A stretch of DNA of 64,000 nt from assembly GCF_016695175.1 (NCBI RefSeq), contig NZ_CP068022.1, forward strand, positions 544,001 to 608,000, written 5' to 3'. The position numbers were made by a program, and so were the translations under genes. Source of the stretch: Pseudoalteromonas sp. GCY. GTDB taxonomy: Bacteria > Pseudomonadota > Gammaproteobacteria > Enterobacterales > Alteromonadaceae. Positions within the stretch are counted from its first letter, which is position 1; every line of letters starts with the position of its first letter. The notes beneath the pieces were generated by a model. That model was given only the letters and a program-made list of their open reading frames with translations, searched no databases and had not been told where the DNA came from. Below are positions 27,653 to 37,186 of this stretch, piece by piece.

Positions 27653-27962
27653 GTGAGCAAAAAAAGCTCGTTTAAACTATTTTTTTCAATTTTTGGTTTA
27701 CAAGTACTAAACATTACATTAGCATTGGTCTCGTTCCTTTGGGGCTGCACCTTTTTACCTGCGTATCTAGGCGTGCCTAAAGTCACAATTGAACTCCCGA
27801 GAAGTAGAGCTTGCCGACTGGGATGTTGGCATTATTGGGATTTCCTTGGCACAGCTTGTTGCTATTGGAGTTTTTATGCAGGCCAGATGGCCTGCTTTTT
27901 TTTTGTCCAAAATTCGCCATCTAAGCTTTATACCAATTGCCGAGTGCAACTCAACTGGTTAA
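27653..27962 (+). pseudogene. Possible frameshifted small two-helix membrane protein
   Basis: From a GTG at 27653 the frame reads VSKKSSFKLFFSIFGLQV followed by a hydrophobic helix and LGVPKVTIEL. In the next frame from about 27805 it reads REVELADWDVGIIGISLAQLVAIGVFMQARWPAFF, again helix-like. The two parts together look like one protein of about 95 residues broken by a single-base change near 27805. Without a known homologue this may equally be non-coding. The hairpin and T-run at 27878-27904 lie inside the second part. Confidence 0.3.
27878..27904 (+). terminator. Terminator-like hairpin with nine T
   Basis: GCAGGC and GCCTGC form a six-base stem (extendable to eight) over CAGATG, followed directly by nine T. 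It is 93 bases before nudB. It could end transcription of the small upstream frame or act as an attenuator for nudB. Confidence 0.65.
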
Positions 27963-27996
27963 ACTCAAAGCACATGTTCCTGATTTGATGTAAACC

Positions 27997-28437
27997 ATGT
28001 CGGCACTACGTAAACCCGTTTCGGTATTGGTCGTAATATACAACGAGCATAATGAGTTTTTGCTATTACAAAGAGCAGACGATAAACACTTTTGGCAATC
28101 AGTCACTGGGGGAGTAGATCCCGGTGAAACTCCAATCACTACCGCGTATCGAGAGTTAAAAGAAGAGACCGGTATTGACGCTGCGGCGCTTGGGATCACC
28201 ATCCACTCGCATAATAAAACGAATCAATACACTATAAGACCACAGTGGCGCCATCGTTATGAGCCGGGTGTTACCATAAACACTGAGCATGTTTTTAGTA
28301 TCCAAGTACCGTCAGGGATCAGTGTGGTACTCGCTGAAGATGAACATACAGACTTTATTTGGCTTAACAAAACACACGCTTGTGAACGCGTCTGGTCTCC
28401 AAGCAATCGACAGGAAATAGAACTCATAGGAGTATGA
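27997..28437 (+). CDS. nudB: Dihydroneopterin triphosphate diphosphatase (Nudix)
   Basis: A 146-residue Nudix hydrolase with the full box GGVDPGETPITTAYRELKEE (GX5EX7REUXEEXGU, about residues 38-60). The C-terminal features WRHRYEPGVTINTEHVFS match NudB, which removes pyrophosphate from dihydroneopterin triphosphate in folate synthesis. The family length is about 150. The next gene starts seven bases after its stop, so the two are co-transcribed, though I know of no functional link between them. Confidence 0.85.
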   Translation: MSALRKPVSVLVVIYNEHNEFLLLQRADDKHFWQSVTGGVDPGETPITTAYRELKEETGIDAAALGITIHSHNKTNQYTIRPQWRHRYEPGVTINTEHVFSIQVPSGISVVLAEDEHTDFIWLNKTHACERVWSPSNRQEIELIGV

Positions 28438-28444
28438 TTGAGCT

Positions 28445-29566
28445 ATGTTTACGACATTAGGATCTTTACAAACACCATGTTTAGTTGTTGATAAAATTGC
28501 TTTTTTACATAACCTTTCGCGTATGGAAAAGCATCTTGATGCTTTTAATGTGGCCCTTCGCCCACATTTGAAAACGGTAAAATCCATTGCAGCCGCAAGC
28601 TATATTTTGGCCGACAAACAAGCGGGATGTACGGTTTCCACCCTAAAAGAAGCAGAAACATTTGCTGCACAAGGTTACACTAATATCACTTATGCGGTGG
28701 GGATCACAGAAGATAAGCTACAACGCGTTCTTGCCCTGATCAACCAAGGTGTCAATCTAACCATACTGCTAGACAGTATGGAACAAGCCATGCTTGTCTC
28801 TCAATTTTGCTCGGAAAATGAGTGCACGATTCCTTGCTTGATAGAAATAGACTGCGACGGACATCGCGCAGGACTTAACCCTAAAAACAAAGAAATCGTG
28901 ACCATCGCAACCATACTGGAAAGCAGTGGTTTATATCGGGGTTTACTAACGCATGCCGGTGGCTCATACGCGTGTAGCACAGCTGAGCAGCTAATACAGT
29001 TTGCTGAGAAAGAGCGCTTAGCTGTTGTAGCTGCCGCGTCCATGCTGGAAGAGGCTGGGATCACCACAACAGTGCTGAGTATTGGCTCTACCCCAACGGC
29101 ACTGTCAACGCAAAACCTCGATGGGATAACAGAAGTACGAGCTGGGGTCTATACATTCTTCGACCTTGTTATGGCTGGTATCGGCATATGTGACATCGAA
29201 GATATTGCACTTAGCGTGCTAACACGTGTCACTGGTATCAAGCGTAGTGAAAATAAGCTCTTTATAGATGCCGGCTGGATGGCGCTTTCAAGAGACAGAG
29301 GTACTGCGAGTCAAGCGTTTGATTGTGGCTATGGCCTCGTTTGTGACCAAGCGGGTAATTTGCTGCCTGGGCTCAAAGTAACCTCAGCAAATCAAGAACA
29401 TGGCGTTATTGAATGTGAACCCGGCTTCACCTTACCAGACGTGAAACATGGTGACCTACTACGTATTTTACCAAATCATGCATGTGCAACAGCCGCTCAG
29501 CACTCGGGCTATCATGTGTTAAGTCATGATGACATCGAGTTTTGGCCAAGATTTGGGGGGTGGTGA
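28445..29566 (+). CDS. D-threonine aldolase / D-serine dehydratase-like PLP enzyme
   Basis: A 373-residue fold-type III PLP enzyme. The PLP lysine lies in LRPHLKTVKS (Lys43 region). EIDCDGHRAGL and THAGGSY are typical of the D-threonine aldolase-like family. The C-terminal PNHACATA provides the His and Cys that bind the divalent metal in this family. It may cleave D-threonine-type beta-hydroxy amino acids or dehydrate D-serine; the choice cannot be made here. It follows nudB by seven bases, with AGGAG inside the end of nudB as ribosome-binding site. Cytoplasmic, no signal peptide. Confidence 0.88.
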   Translation: MFTTLGSLQTPCLVVDKIAFLHNLSRMEKHLDAFNVALRPHLKTVKSIAAASYILADKQAGCTVSTLKEAETFAAQGYTNITYAVGITEDKLQRVLALINQGVNLTILLDSMEQAMLVSQFCSENECTIPCLIEIDCDGHRAGLNPKNKEIVTIATILESSGLYRGLLTHAGGSYACSTAEQLIQFAEKERLAVVAAASMLEEAGITTTVLSIGSTPTALSTQNLDGITEVRAGVYTFFDLVMAGIGICDIEDIALSVLTRVTGIKRSENKLFIDAGWMALSRDRGTASQAFDCGYGLVCDQAGNLLPGLKVTSANQEHGVIECEPGFTLPDVKHGDLLRILPNHACATAAQHSGYHVLSHDDIEFWPRFGGW

Positions 29567-29656
29567 CACTCCCTTGCTTACAACGCTCTTTTGGTGCACT
29601 GCTCTCTTGAGACCTCAATAAGAGTAGAATAAACAAGTCATATTATACACTTTGGC

Positions 29657-30085
29657 CTACAATCCATTATACTCGTATACTCTTGGTTTTTTAATTTGTT
29701 CTTGGCAGGTTACTGAATTCCAACAATCGGTTTCTGGATAGCGATAATATAACTCTTTAAATATCGGGTTATATTTCTCTCTCACCGCTTTTTGTATTTC
29801 TTTTGGAAGCACTGGTAAATAGTAGGTTTTTATGGAATAAATATGCTGTGATACCAAAGTTCCTAAACTGTATCTAGCCTCTTCAAAAAACGAACTCTGA
29901 CGGTAATATTCTGAGCTATCCGGTGCGAGCTGCTCCATCGCCAAGCTCGCGCGCTCAGCCTCTTTTTCTATTCGAGCCAAAACCGCCTCCAGTGGAACCA
30001 CTTCAACTGTAAAGGGAATTGGGTCATCAGCTTTGCTTGGGGCTTGGAGCACACGGTGGAATCGCACCCTAGGTTTTCGCATCAC
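29657..30085 (-). CDS. Hypothetical protein
   Basis: A 142-residue frame starting at GTG 30085 or ATG 30082 (MRKPRVRFHRVL). It has a basic N-terminus, a helical Glu/Arg-rich middle (LEAVLARIEKEAERASLAM) and an aromatic C-terminal half (YYLPVLPKEI, IFKELYYRYPETDCWNSVTC). It has no signal peptide or membrane segment. I do not recognise a family. The frame lies directly downstream of the IS5-like N-terminal relic on the same strand, and there is no good ribosome-binding sequence. It may be a passenger or a remnant. Confidence 0.5.
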   Translation of the reverse strand: MMRKPRVRFHRVLQAPSKADDPIPFTVEVVPLEAVLARIEKEAERASLAMEQLAPDSSEYYRQSSFFEEARYSLGTLVSQHIYSIKTYYLPVLPKEIQKAVREKYNPIFKELYYRYPETDCWNSVTCQEQIKKPRVYEYNGL

Positions 30086-30124
30086 ATGACCACCGTATTT
30101 TCGTCAAACAATTTGTGAATTTGT

Positions 30125-30280
30125 TTTCAGTATTCGAGGCCCGCGGATAGGCTTGCCGCCAGTGTATTTATCACCGTAGCGCTGTTTAAATTCGACTTCT
30201 AGGCGCTACCAGTCGATGAGTTTTGCCAGTTTCACGAGTTCATGACGCGGTGAAACTATATCAATGAACTCGGATTAAAC
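30125..30280 (-). pseudogene. IS5-like transposase N-terminal relic
   Basis: On the minus strand the frame reads SEFIDIVSPRHELVKLAKLI, DW, a stop, then RLEVEFKQRYGDKYTGGKPI. This is the N-terminal pattern of IS5-type DDE transposases (PxHELVxLAxxIDW...F...Y...GxPxxPIR). The in-frame stop and the loss of all that should follow show decay. Confidence 0.7.
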
Positions 30281-30707
30281 CAGGGTGAGAGCATACTTCG
30301 TTAACGACCATTAACCGACGATAAGCTCTGCCCTGAATTCATCGTCAAAGCTGGCCCGAACGCACTTGCCACGTATCGAATCTTTACGACCTGTGTGCTG
30401 TTTTAGGAGCGACTACTTAACAAGTAGATAGTGATAATATGGGCGTTATTAGATCAGAAAAAGACCGAGTGTTAAAGCCTTTTTACAAAGTGTGATCCCG
30501 CCGTGCGAATTAAACAGGTGCTTTTGCGATGTTTGCATAATTGGTTTTAATTGTGTAATTCAAAAAAGCTGCAATTTGAGGGTAGTAAGATCGTTTAAAT
30601 CTTCAAAAAATTCAATAAATTAAATTAGCTTCAGGATGGACTATTTATAACAGGTCAGTCTAAGCCTAATTGAACCATGTAGCGATCTACAGCCACTACA
30701 CAAGAAG

Positions 30708-30886
30708 AGGCTCAAGCGACGCTATGCAATAGAGCCGATCATCAGGCACATGAAACAAGATAGTCACTGGGTCTTAACCGTTTAAAAGGAAAACCCGGTG
30801 ACAGACTTAGCACAGTAGGCCAAAACTCCCGTAAAATCCTAACCCGACTGCGGCTTTTTATGCTTGGATTTTATATCAGCTATTAG
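30708..30886 (+). pseudogene. IS5-like transposase C-terminal relic
   Basis: Plus strand: LKRRYAIEPIIRHMKQDSHW then, after a frameshift near 30775, RLKGKPGDRLSTVGQNSRKI and LTRLRLFMLGF to a stop. This matches the conserved C-terminal end of IS5-type transposases (RRxAIEPxIxHxK...LKG..GD......G.N.R). The fragment faces away from the N-terminal relic, so they are not one simple copy. Confidence 0.75.
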
Positions 30887-31054
30887 CAGTGCGACGCGCA
30901 GTGTAATACCAGAACTTTCGATAAAGCTAATGCTCAGTCTGGACTGGTTTTGTTCGGCCAGTTTGAACATCAAAACACCAATATTTAGAATCGACTACAT
31001 ATAACAGCATGCTAACTTCCGTGGACATGCAAGAAAGTTATTTCAATTCACCAC

Positions 31055-32416
31055 TTATAGTATTAGTGTAAGTTGGTCATCAATCTGGAGCTCTTCAAAC
31101 ACCGTGACTACAACGGCACCATTAGCGGCATTAATAACTCCATCGTTGACTTGACTGGAAATAAAAGAGCGGATCAATGAACCTCCATATTGACCATTAA
31201 AATCAAAAACTCCCCAGACAAAGGGGACTGAGATCGGCTCTAATTCAGCATCAATAGAAGGAAGTAAATCGCTTTCAAAATATTGCTGTACTATCCAATC
31301 TTGAGTCTCGTCAATATTTAATATTAACGACTGCCATTTTTCAGCTGTCATAAATCTACCAATATAAACGTCCTTACCTTGTAAAGAGCGACATTTCTTT
31401 ATCACGAAGTCAGCTTGATTTTTTATAATGTCAATGCTGGATTTATGTTCGAAGCAACCGTTAAGATAGCGATCTAATCGAATAGTCCAAGGGACATTTT
31501 GTGTTATCCATTGTTTAATAGACTGTGGTTGTAGATCAAAGATTCGTATATCATGAAGTAAAGCCATAGTTGATTTGTCAGATACTAAGTTATTTAATAA
31601 TGTGTCCGTACAAAATATTTTTTTTGTTAAATGAGAAACCAACAATTTCTCTTGTAGCTCCCTGCTTATATTATGCTCCATCATTAAAAGAGCATCTATT
31701 GGTATTTCATCAAAACACAGTGCGCCGTCCTCCGATATTTGAAGTGACTGCTCCTCACAAATTAAGTGAACCTGACCTTCCTTATATTGCGCTGAACTAC
31801 GGTAGATATCATCAAAGAAACTCGCGTAAAAATTTCTCTTATTAATATTAATATAGTCCATTTTTGTGATAAAAACACCTATATTTCCACTCAACTTTTC
31901 TTTGTCCAAACTGGCCATTTGAACAATAAGAGAGTCAATCATACTCGCAACAACAGAGCGGTACGAAATAACTTCTTGAGAGAATAGGTTAGCTTTCCTA
32001 AGATATTCCAGTTGCATTGGGGCTAACATATCAAGCTCCCAGCCACCAATATTAGCTCCACCATTTATTTCCAACAACTTTAATGTACCATTTACTTCTA
32101 ATACATCATGGCGGAAGATCCCTCTAAAGACATCAAATTTATTATGAGTTAATATTTGGTATAATCTAGGATCACTGTAGTAGTCTAAGAATACATCTCG
32201 GTCTTTTGCGCAAATTTCCAAGCTACTTTGCAACGAATTGAACAAACCACTATAAAACTTTTCAAACTGAGTGATTTCTTCGTCTAAAATAAAATAAGAG
32301 TTTTCTGAGCTCTGAAAATCCAGTTCTTTTTCATATGGGTTTACTATATTACTTGTAACTCTATCTTTTGTAAAACAAATATAATCAATCAATTTTTTAG
32401 TGTAGGTACTTTTCAT
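31055..32416 (-). CDS. ATP-grasp-like ligase II (glutathionylspermidine-synthase-like), NRPS-associated
   Basis: A 453-residue cytoplasmic protein, homologous to ATP-grasp I (58927-60390). Shared motifs in order are RHDVLEVNGTLKLLEINGGA + NIGGWEL (about residues 102-130), FVIKKCRSLQGKDVYIGR (about 338), DWIVQQYFES, PFVWGVFDFNGQYGG and NDGVINAANGA at the C-terminus. The pattern recalls circularly permuted ATP-grasp enzymes such as glutathionylspermidine synthase, which join a carboxylate to an amine through an acyl phosphate. The family assignment is by motif only. The gene is more AT-rich than the NRPS genes and is separated from them by 645 bp, so it may have its own promoter. Its presence suggests an ATP-dependent ligation, during or after NRPS synthesis. 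Start ATG 32416; ribosome-binding sequence is weak. Confidence 0.65.
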   Translation of the reverse strand: MKSTYTKKLIDYICFTKDRVTSNIVNPYEKELDFQSSENSYFILDEEITQFEKFYSGLFNSLQSSLEICAKDRDVFLDYYSDPRLYQILTHNKFDVFRGIFRHDVLEVNGTLKLLEINGGANIGGWELDMLAPMQLEYLRKANLFSQEVISYRSVVASMIDSLIVQMASLDKEKLSGNIGVFITKMDYININKRNFYASFFDDIYRSSAQYKEGQVHLICEEQSLQISEDGALCFDEIPIDALLMMEHNISRELQEKLLVSHLTKKIFCTDTLLNNLVSDKSTMALLHDIRIFDLQPQSIKQWITQNVPWTIRLDRYLNGCFEHKSSIDIIKNQADFVIKKCRSLQGKDVYIGRFMTAEKWQSLILNIDETQDWIVQQYFESDLLPSIDAELEPISVPFVWGVFDFNGQYGGSLIRSFISSQVNDGVINAANGAVVVTVFEELQIDDQLTLIL

Positions 32417-33061
32417 TACTTTACTTATATAATTATAGTTTTATCTTTTTAATAAATAGCCCACTGCCTTATAACGACTTTCGGGGGGACTGATAGCCTT
32501 GGTAGCAAGGCTGTCGAACTAGATTGTAAAGGCAAGAATTTAATACAATAAAATAAATTTAATTTTCCCTCATCCCTTTCGCGTATAACTTCACTTAACA
32601 CTATTAATAAAAACCAAAAAACGCTCACATTGAGTATATCTATTAGTTCATGTATTACAGTTATTTAATTCTAATTAGCGTCGACTTTTTACTTAACAAA
32701 ACATCAATTTTTTAGCATAGAAAAATATGTTATCCATATGCATTTTGGCACCTCAACCACTCCGAAAATAATCGCATTACCATTAATAAATATCAAAGCA
32801 TTTAATTATTTAAATGGTATTTAATATACTCTAGATCATTACATACATAGACCTAACAAGGCACCGTAGCTACATTTCATTTATGACGAACTTAATAGCG
32901 GAATTCATTATTTATACGTTTCAAGTGAAGAAATAAGAACAAAATTTGCCAACTTTAGTTTTTAGAAAGATCAGGTTAACTATTAATTTTTATAAATTTC
33001 CTCTTTATTTTTTATTATTGGCTGCTTTCAGGCTGGAACCCCTGAAAGCAACTTCATGACT
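32417..33061. other. AT-rich 645-bp gap between NRPS-7 and ATP-grasp II
   Basis: No coding frame of note. Two hairpins stand out: GCTTTCAGG/CCTGAAAGC at 33024-33049, and AGCCTT/AAGGCT at 32495-32512. A TATAAT-like box (32431-32436, minus strand) lies about 15 bases before the ATP-grasp II start, too close to serve with a long leader but possible. The region probably carries the end of the NRPS transcript and a promoter for ATP-grasp II. Confidence 0.5.
33024..33049 (-). terminator. Hairpin after the last NRPS gene, weak terminator candidate
   Basis: Perfect nine-base arms over an eight-base loop, 13 bases after the NRPS-7 stop codon. The sequence that follows on the minus strand is A-rich rather than T-rich, so it is not a canonical intrinsic terminator. 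It could stabilise the mRNA end or reduce read-through. Confidence 0.45.
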
Positions 33062-36000
33062 TTACTCTATCGAATCCAAAGCGGATAGCAAAACCCGACT
33101 TATTATAGTGCTATTTGGCTCGTCAACAATATCCACATGATCACAGTCAACAGCCACTTCCATAGCATTTATCCAAGCTTGCCAGTGGGCCAAATTACGC
33201 AAATGCTTTGGGTTTTTGGTCGCATAAAAATTGTCGCATCGTGTAACACCGCAAAGCACCTCCCCTTCAAATGGCGAGTTAAGGAAATCTAGCCCAAATG
33301 CAATACCTATTTCTAGCAGTTCAGATTGAGCAAATTCATTATTACCCTGACGAGCCTTGCCTCTTACTAAGTCGAGCAATGAAGACTCATCATGTATTGG
33401 AACAAGCTCCTCAGCACTAAGGTTCAAATCAAATGCCGTCTGAATTTTCTCGACTGCACTTGCAATATCTTCTGGCAGCTTATGTGCTTGTGGAGCATAG
33501 GAGTCCAGCATACCCAAATAATCGACTTGCTCACCACGGCGCAATAAACACAAAGCCATTAAATAAGCGAGTCCTCCACCTCCAGACCACCCTAATAACG
33601 CATATGGTCCCTGCGGCTGCACAAGCTGAATATGCTCAACATAATGTTCAGCCAACTCCTTCATTGTGTTAAATCTAAAAGATATTTCAGCTAAATAAGG
33701 TGCCTGTATACCAATTAATGTCAATCTTCCGTCCAGGTCGTTGGCTAAATACTTATAGTTATCCACTCCCCCCCCAAATGGGTGAATAGCGAATAGCACT
33801 CGATTTCCTTCCTGATTAAGCCGAACCGCGTAAGGAGATGTTTCCGTTCTTGCAGCGCCATCTCCGATTATTCGAATTGCAAGTTCTGCAATATCCTGAG
33901 TTTCAAGCACATCCTTTACTTCGATCTTGTAACCTTGCTCAGTCAGCCTTTTAACGACTTTAAATACCAATAAAGAATGGCCACCTAACTCAAAAAAATT
34001 GTGATTTTTGTAAAATGTTCTCTCTGATAACTGCAGAACTGCCTGCCACGCCTGAGCAATATCTTTCTCAGTTTGAGTAGTTAAGGGCTCTGCACTCTGA
34101 AGTTCCACATTTTTATTAATTGCTTCGCAGGCCAACATAAGTTGTTTCTTGTCAATCTTACCGTTGATGTTAAGCGGCCACTGCTGAGTTACATAAATTG
34201 CTGATGGAATCATATATTTGGGCAGTTTTTGGCGTAATTCGTTCAATATGCCATTTGTATCCGATTGCGAGATACTGTCGCTACGGACCGATGCAAATAT
34301 CTTTGGCTGCTCTCCTTGAGACACAAAAACTTGTGCCTGGCATACTGAAGCACACTCCAATAGACAACGCTCAATTTCCCGCAGCTCGATTCGCTGACCA
34401 CGGATCTTTATCTGATCGTCCTTACGTCCGATGTACCTCAATAGCCCACGTTCATCTTGATGAACCAAATCGCCGCTTCGGTAGTAGCGTACACCTTCCA
34501 TTTCCACAAAGCTTTGTGCCGTGAGCTCGGCATTATTTAAGTATCCATCAGTCACACCATCTCCACTGATATACAACTCTCCAACGACACCCACAGGAAC
34601 TAACTTCGCATGTTTATCTCTTACGCTGAGATGAGTACCAGGTAGAGCGTCTCCTATACAAGCAGGTAATATCTCATCACCAGGCTCAATTACATATATA
34701 CTCGCAAACACCGTTGTTTCTGTGGGCCCATATATTTCCAAGATTCTCGCAGCAGGAAAACGGTCGCGTAAATTTCGCAGCAATTGTACAGGTACTTTAT
34801 CTCCACCAGACATCACCGTTTTTAAACGCGGGTAACCAGATTTGCAACCCTCAAGCACTTCAAGAATGGCACTCATTAAACTAGGTACAGCGTGAAATAT
34901 GGTAGCATCCGACGTTTGTTCAATGAGTAGCTCAGGCTGTGTCAGGGCTGCTAAGTCAACCATCCTGACCTCTGCACCAGCAACAAGGGATGCCAGCACT
35001 TCAAATACCGAAATATCAAAAGTGGCACTAACAATCGCAGGAACAATATCGCTATCCCCCATGCACACTCTCTGATTAACATTAAATACAAATTTCGTAA
35101 GTTGCTGATGAGCAACGGCAACCCCTTTGGGCTTGCCAGTTGAACCAGATGTGTACATTACATAGGCAAGCTCCCGACCACTCACCTTTCTGAAGACAAT
35201 GTCAGAGTGAGGAGCAATATCAGTACAATCAATTATCTTCACGCTCTCCAGCCAACAACTGTCGGCCTGGTTGACTACAATTCGTTGAATACCGGCATTC
35301 TCTATAATGGCTTCAATACGATGCTTCGGGTGAGTCACATCAATTGGTACATACACTGCACCAATCGCCATAATTGCTAGTTGAGCAGCAACCAGATCAA
35401 ATCCGGGCGCAATCATCACCGCAACTCGTTCTGAGACTTGCACACCTTCATCTAGCATTGAGTGTGCAATACCGTTAACCGCCCCTAACAGCTGGGAATA
35501 ACTCCACCGCTTTCCTTGGTGACTAACTGCGGTATGTGATGGATGCTTTTGCGCAGACTTAAGGAAATGATAGTAATAGTTTTCTTCATCCAGTGTCGCA
35601 ACGGCTGAAGGCTTAGATAAGATAGACATAGATGCATTGCCATCTACAGGCAGAGCTGCAAAAGTTCCAATCGCTTCATCGGGCAGTTCAACAACACAGC
35701 GTAACAAATGACAGAAGCTATCAATAATGCGGGTCATGAAAACAGTATTAAATAACTCCGTATTATATTTAAAGCTCAGAGTGATTTCACCGTGAGACTC
35801 ATGACCAACCAATTCAATATCAAACTTTGCCGTATCGTCTACTTGCTCATAGTTGCTGATAGCGAGGCTTTCTTGTTTCAGCATCTCTTCTTCGGCATCT
35901 TCTATCTTTAACATGAACTGAAACAATGGAGATGTGGACGCTCCACGATCTGGGCAAAATTTATCAACAAGCAGATCGAAGGGAATATCAGAGTTGGCGT

Positions 36001-37186
36001 GAGCAGACATATTTACCTGACGTACGTCATTAATAAACTTTCTCATCGTCAGCGTTTCATCAACCTGCACTCTGAGCACCAATGCATTAATGAAATAGCC
36101 AACTGTATTCTCTAGTTTCTTATAGCTGCGATTCGCTATGGGTGTACCCACAGAGATATCTTGCATGCCAGAAAAGCGACTTAAAGTCACAGAAAACACA
36201 GCGTGCAGTAGCATGAATAATGTAGCCGAACATTCAGTAGCCAGGTGCTTAGATTGCGCGGATAACTCTGCGCTCAGGCTCCGAACTATACAATTCGATG
36301 AGATGTCTCCAAGCCCGCCCTTTATGCACTTAACAGGCAAAGAGTGATACTGTGGCGCCCCAGCCAGCTGTCGCTCCCAATATTGTAATTGCCGCTCTAG
36401 AAAAGGGCCTTTTAGGTGCTTTTGTTGCCAACAGGCGTAATCAATATACTGCAGAGGTAACTCTGGAAGCTGGATGGGCTTGCCCTCAGAAAGAGCCTGA
36501 TAAACTTCAGAGAACTCTGCTATCAACAACTTCATAGACCATCCATCAGTCGCTATATGATGGATGTTATACAACAATACCCCTACATTATCAGATAACC
36601 TCAAAAACTGTGCCCGAAACATAAGGTCTTCAGCCAAGTTAAACGGTTTCATAAAGTCTTGATATTGATACTGATAAACTAGCTCTGATTGATTCTTTTC
36701 AGCTGATATATCATGTACAGGCATCGAAAAATTGAACGCTTCCAGCACGAATTGCATACCGCCTTGATCCGTTTGGCGATAAACAGTTCTAAGTACCTCG
36801 TGGCGATTAAGCAAATAGGTAAATGCCTGCTCTGCTATCTCAGGTCTAAAATGGCCTTCTACTTTTATCGAGCCAGGACAGTTGTAAGTTACGCTTTCTG
36901 TGTCCAGCGTCTGAATAAACAGCATACTTCTTTGATTGTAAGACAGTGGATAACAAGGTTCCGTACGCGCAATGGCACACAACTTCTCACCATCCAACTG
37001 CTTGTTCTGCTTTGCATCTTCAATCGCAGTTAAAAAGGCGATAACCTCAGCCTTACGCGATTGAATATCCGCTTTTAACTGCTCAGGAAACAGTGCTCCG
37101 ATGAGCTTAAAACCCAGCTTTCCTTCTCTGACAAACAGGTGTACTCCCTGCTCCTTCGCATTTAGAATTAACTCACTAACACTCAT
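33062..37186 (-). CDS. NRPS-7: C-A-T-TE termination module
   Basis: About 1374 residues from ATG 37186 (MSVSELILNAKEQGV), which overlaps the NRPS-6 stop as ATGA; ATG 37192 adds two residues. Domains: TubC-like N-terminal docking (1-50), condensation (about 70-500, HHIATDG), adenylation (about 540-1030, YTSGSTGKPKG, YGPTETT, NGKIDK), carrier (about 1080-1145, ELGGHSLL) and thioesterase (about 1155-1374, GWSGGG serine and a late His in DCDHVDI). It adds the last residue and releases the product by hydrolysis or cyclisation. The specificity code reads D-I-F-A-M-G-I-V-F-K by eye, which I cannot assign. The only TE seen is here, so this is the end of the line. Confidence 0.93.
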   Translation of the reverse strand: MSVSELILNAKEQGVHLFVREGKLGFKLIGALFPEQLKADIQSRKAEVIAFLTAIEDAKQNKQLDGEKLCAIARTEPCYPLSYNQRSMLFIQTLDTESVTYNCPGSIKVEGHFRPEIAEQAFTYLLNRHEVLRTVYRQTDQGGMQFVLEAFNFSMPVHDISAEKNQSELVYQYQYQDFMKPFNLAEDLMFRAQFLRLSDNVGVLLYNIHHIATDGWSMKLLIAEFSEVYQALSEGKPIQLPELPLQYIDYACWQQKHLKGPFLERQLQYWERQLAGAPQYHSLPVKCIKGGLGDISSNCIVRSLSAELSAQSKHLATECSATLFMLLHAVFSVTLSRFSGMQDISVGTPIANRSYKKLENTVGYFINALVLRVQVDETLTMRKFINDVRQVNMSAHANSDIPFDLLVDKFCPDRGASTSPLFQFMLKIEDAEEEMLKQESLAISNYEQVDDTAKFDIELVGHESHGEITLSFKYNTELFNTVFMTRIIDSFCHLLRCVVELPDEAIGTFAALPVDGNASMSILSKPSAVATLDEENYYYHFLKSAQKHPSHTAVSHQGKRWSYSQLLGAVNGIAHSMLDEGVQVSERVAVMIAPGFDLVAAQLAIMAIGAVYVPIDVTHPKHRIEAIIENAGIQRIVVNQADSCWLESVKIIDCTDIAPHSDIVFRKVSGRELAYVMYTSGSTGKPKGVAVAHQQLTKFVFNVNQRVCMGDSDIVPAIVSATFDISVFEVLASLVAGAEVRMVDLAALTQPELLIEQTSDATIFHAVPSLMSAILEVLEGCKSGYPRLKTVMSGGDKVPVQLLRNLRDRFPAARILEIYGPTETTVFASIYVIEPGDEILPACIGDALPGTHLSVRDKHAKLVPVGVVGELYISGDGVTDGYLNNAELTAQSFVEMEGVRYYRSGDLVHQDERGLLRYIGRKDDQIKIRGQRIELREIERCLLECASVCQAQVFVSQGEQPKIFASVRSDSISQSDTNGILNELRQKLPKYMIPSAIYVTQQWPLNINGKIDKKQLMLACEAINKNVELQSAEPLTTQTEKDIAQAWQAVLQLSERTFYKNHNFFELGGHSLLVFKVVKRLTEQGYKIEVKDVLETQDIAELAIRIIGDGAARTETSPYAVRLNQEGNRVLFAIHPFGGGVDNYKYLANDLDGRLTLIGIQAPYLAEISFRFNTMKELAEHYVEHIQLVQPQGPYALLGWSGGGGLAYLMALCLLRRGEQVDYLGMLDSYAPQAHKLPEDIASAVEKIQTAFDLNLSAEELVPIHDESSLLDLVRGKARQGNNEFAQSELLEIGIAFGLDFLNSPFEGEVLCGVTRCDNFYATKNPKHLRNLAHWQAWINAMEVAVDCDHVDIVDEPNSTIISRVLLSALDSIE

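Larger units (their letters stand above)
27487..27996. other. Intergenic region with a possible decayed small gene and terminator-like hairpin
   Basis: The first 160 bases are the protease promoter side, AT-rich with no clear operator. The remainder holds the small frame described at 27653 and the hairpin at 27878-27904. The nudB ATG at 27997 has only a weak ribosome-binding sequence. Confidence 0.45.
30086..31054. other. Decayed region at the border of the NRPS cluster
   Basis: About 970 bases without an intact gene. It contains two transposase fragments of IS5 type in opposite orientation (listed separately) and otherwise stop-rich sequence. It marks the boundary between general accessory genes and the NRPS locus. 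Confidence 0.7.

Noticed and set aside
32495..32512. Terminator from the AGCCTT/AAGGCT hairpin
   Set aside because: Short stem and no T-run on either strand.
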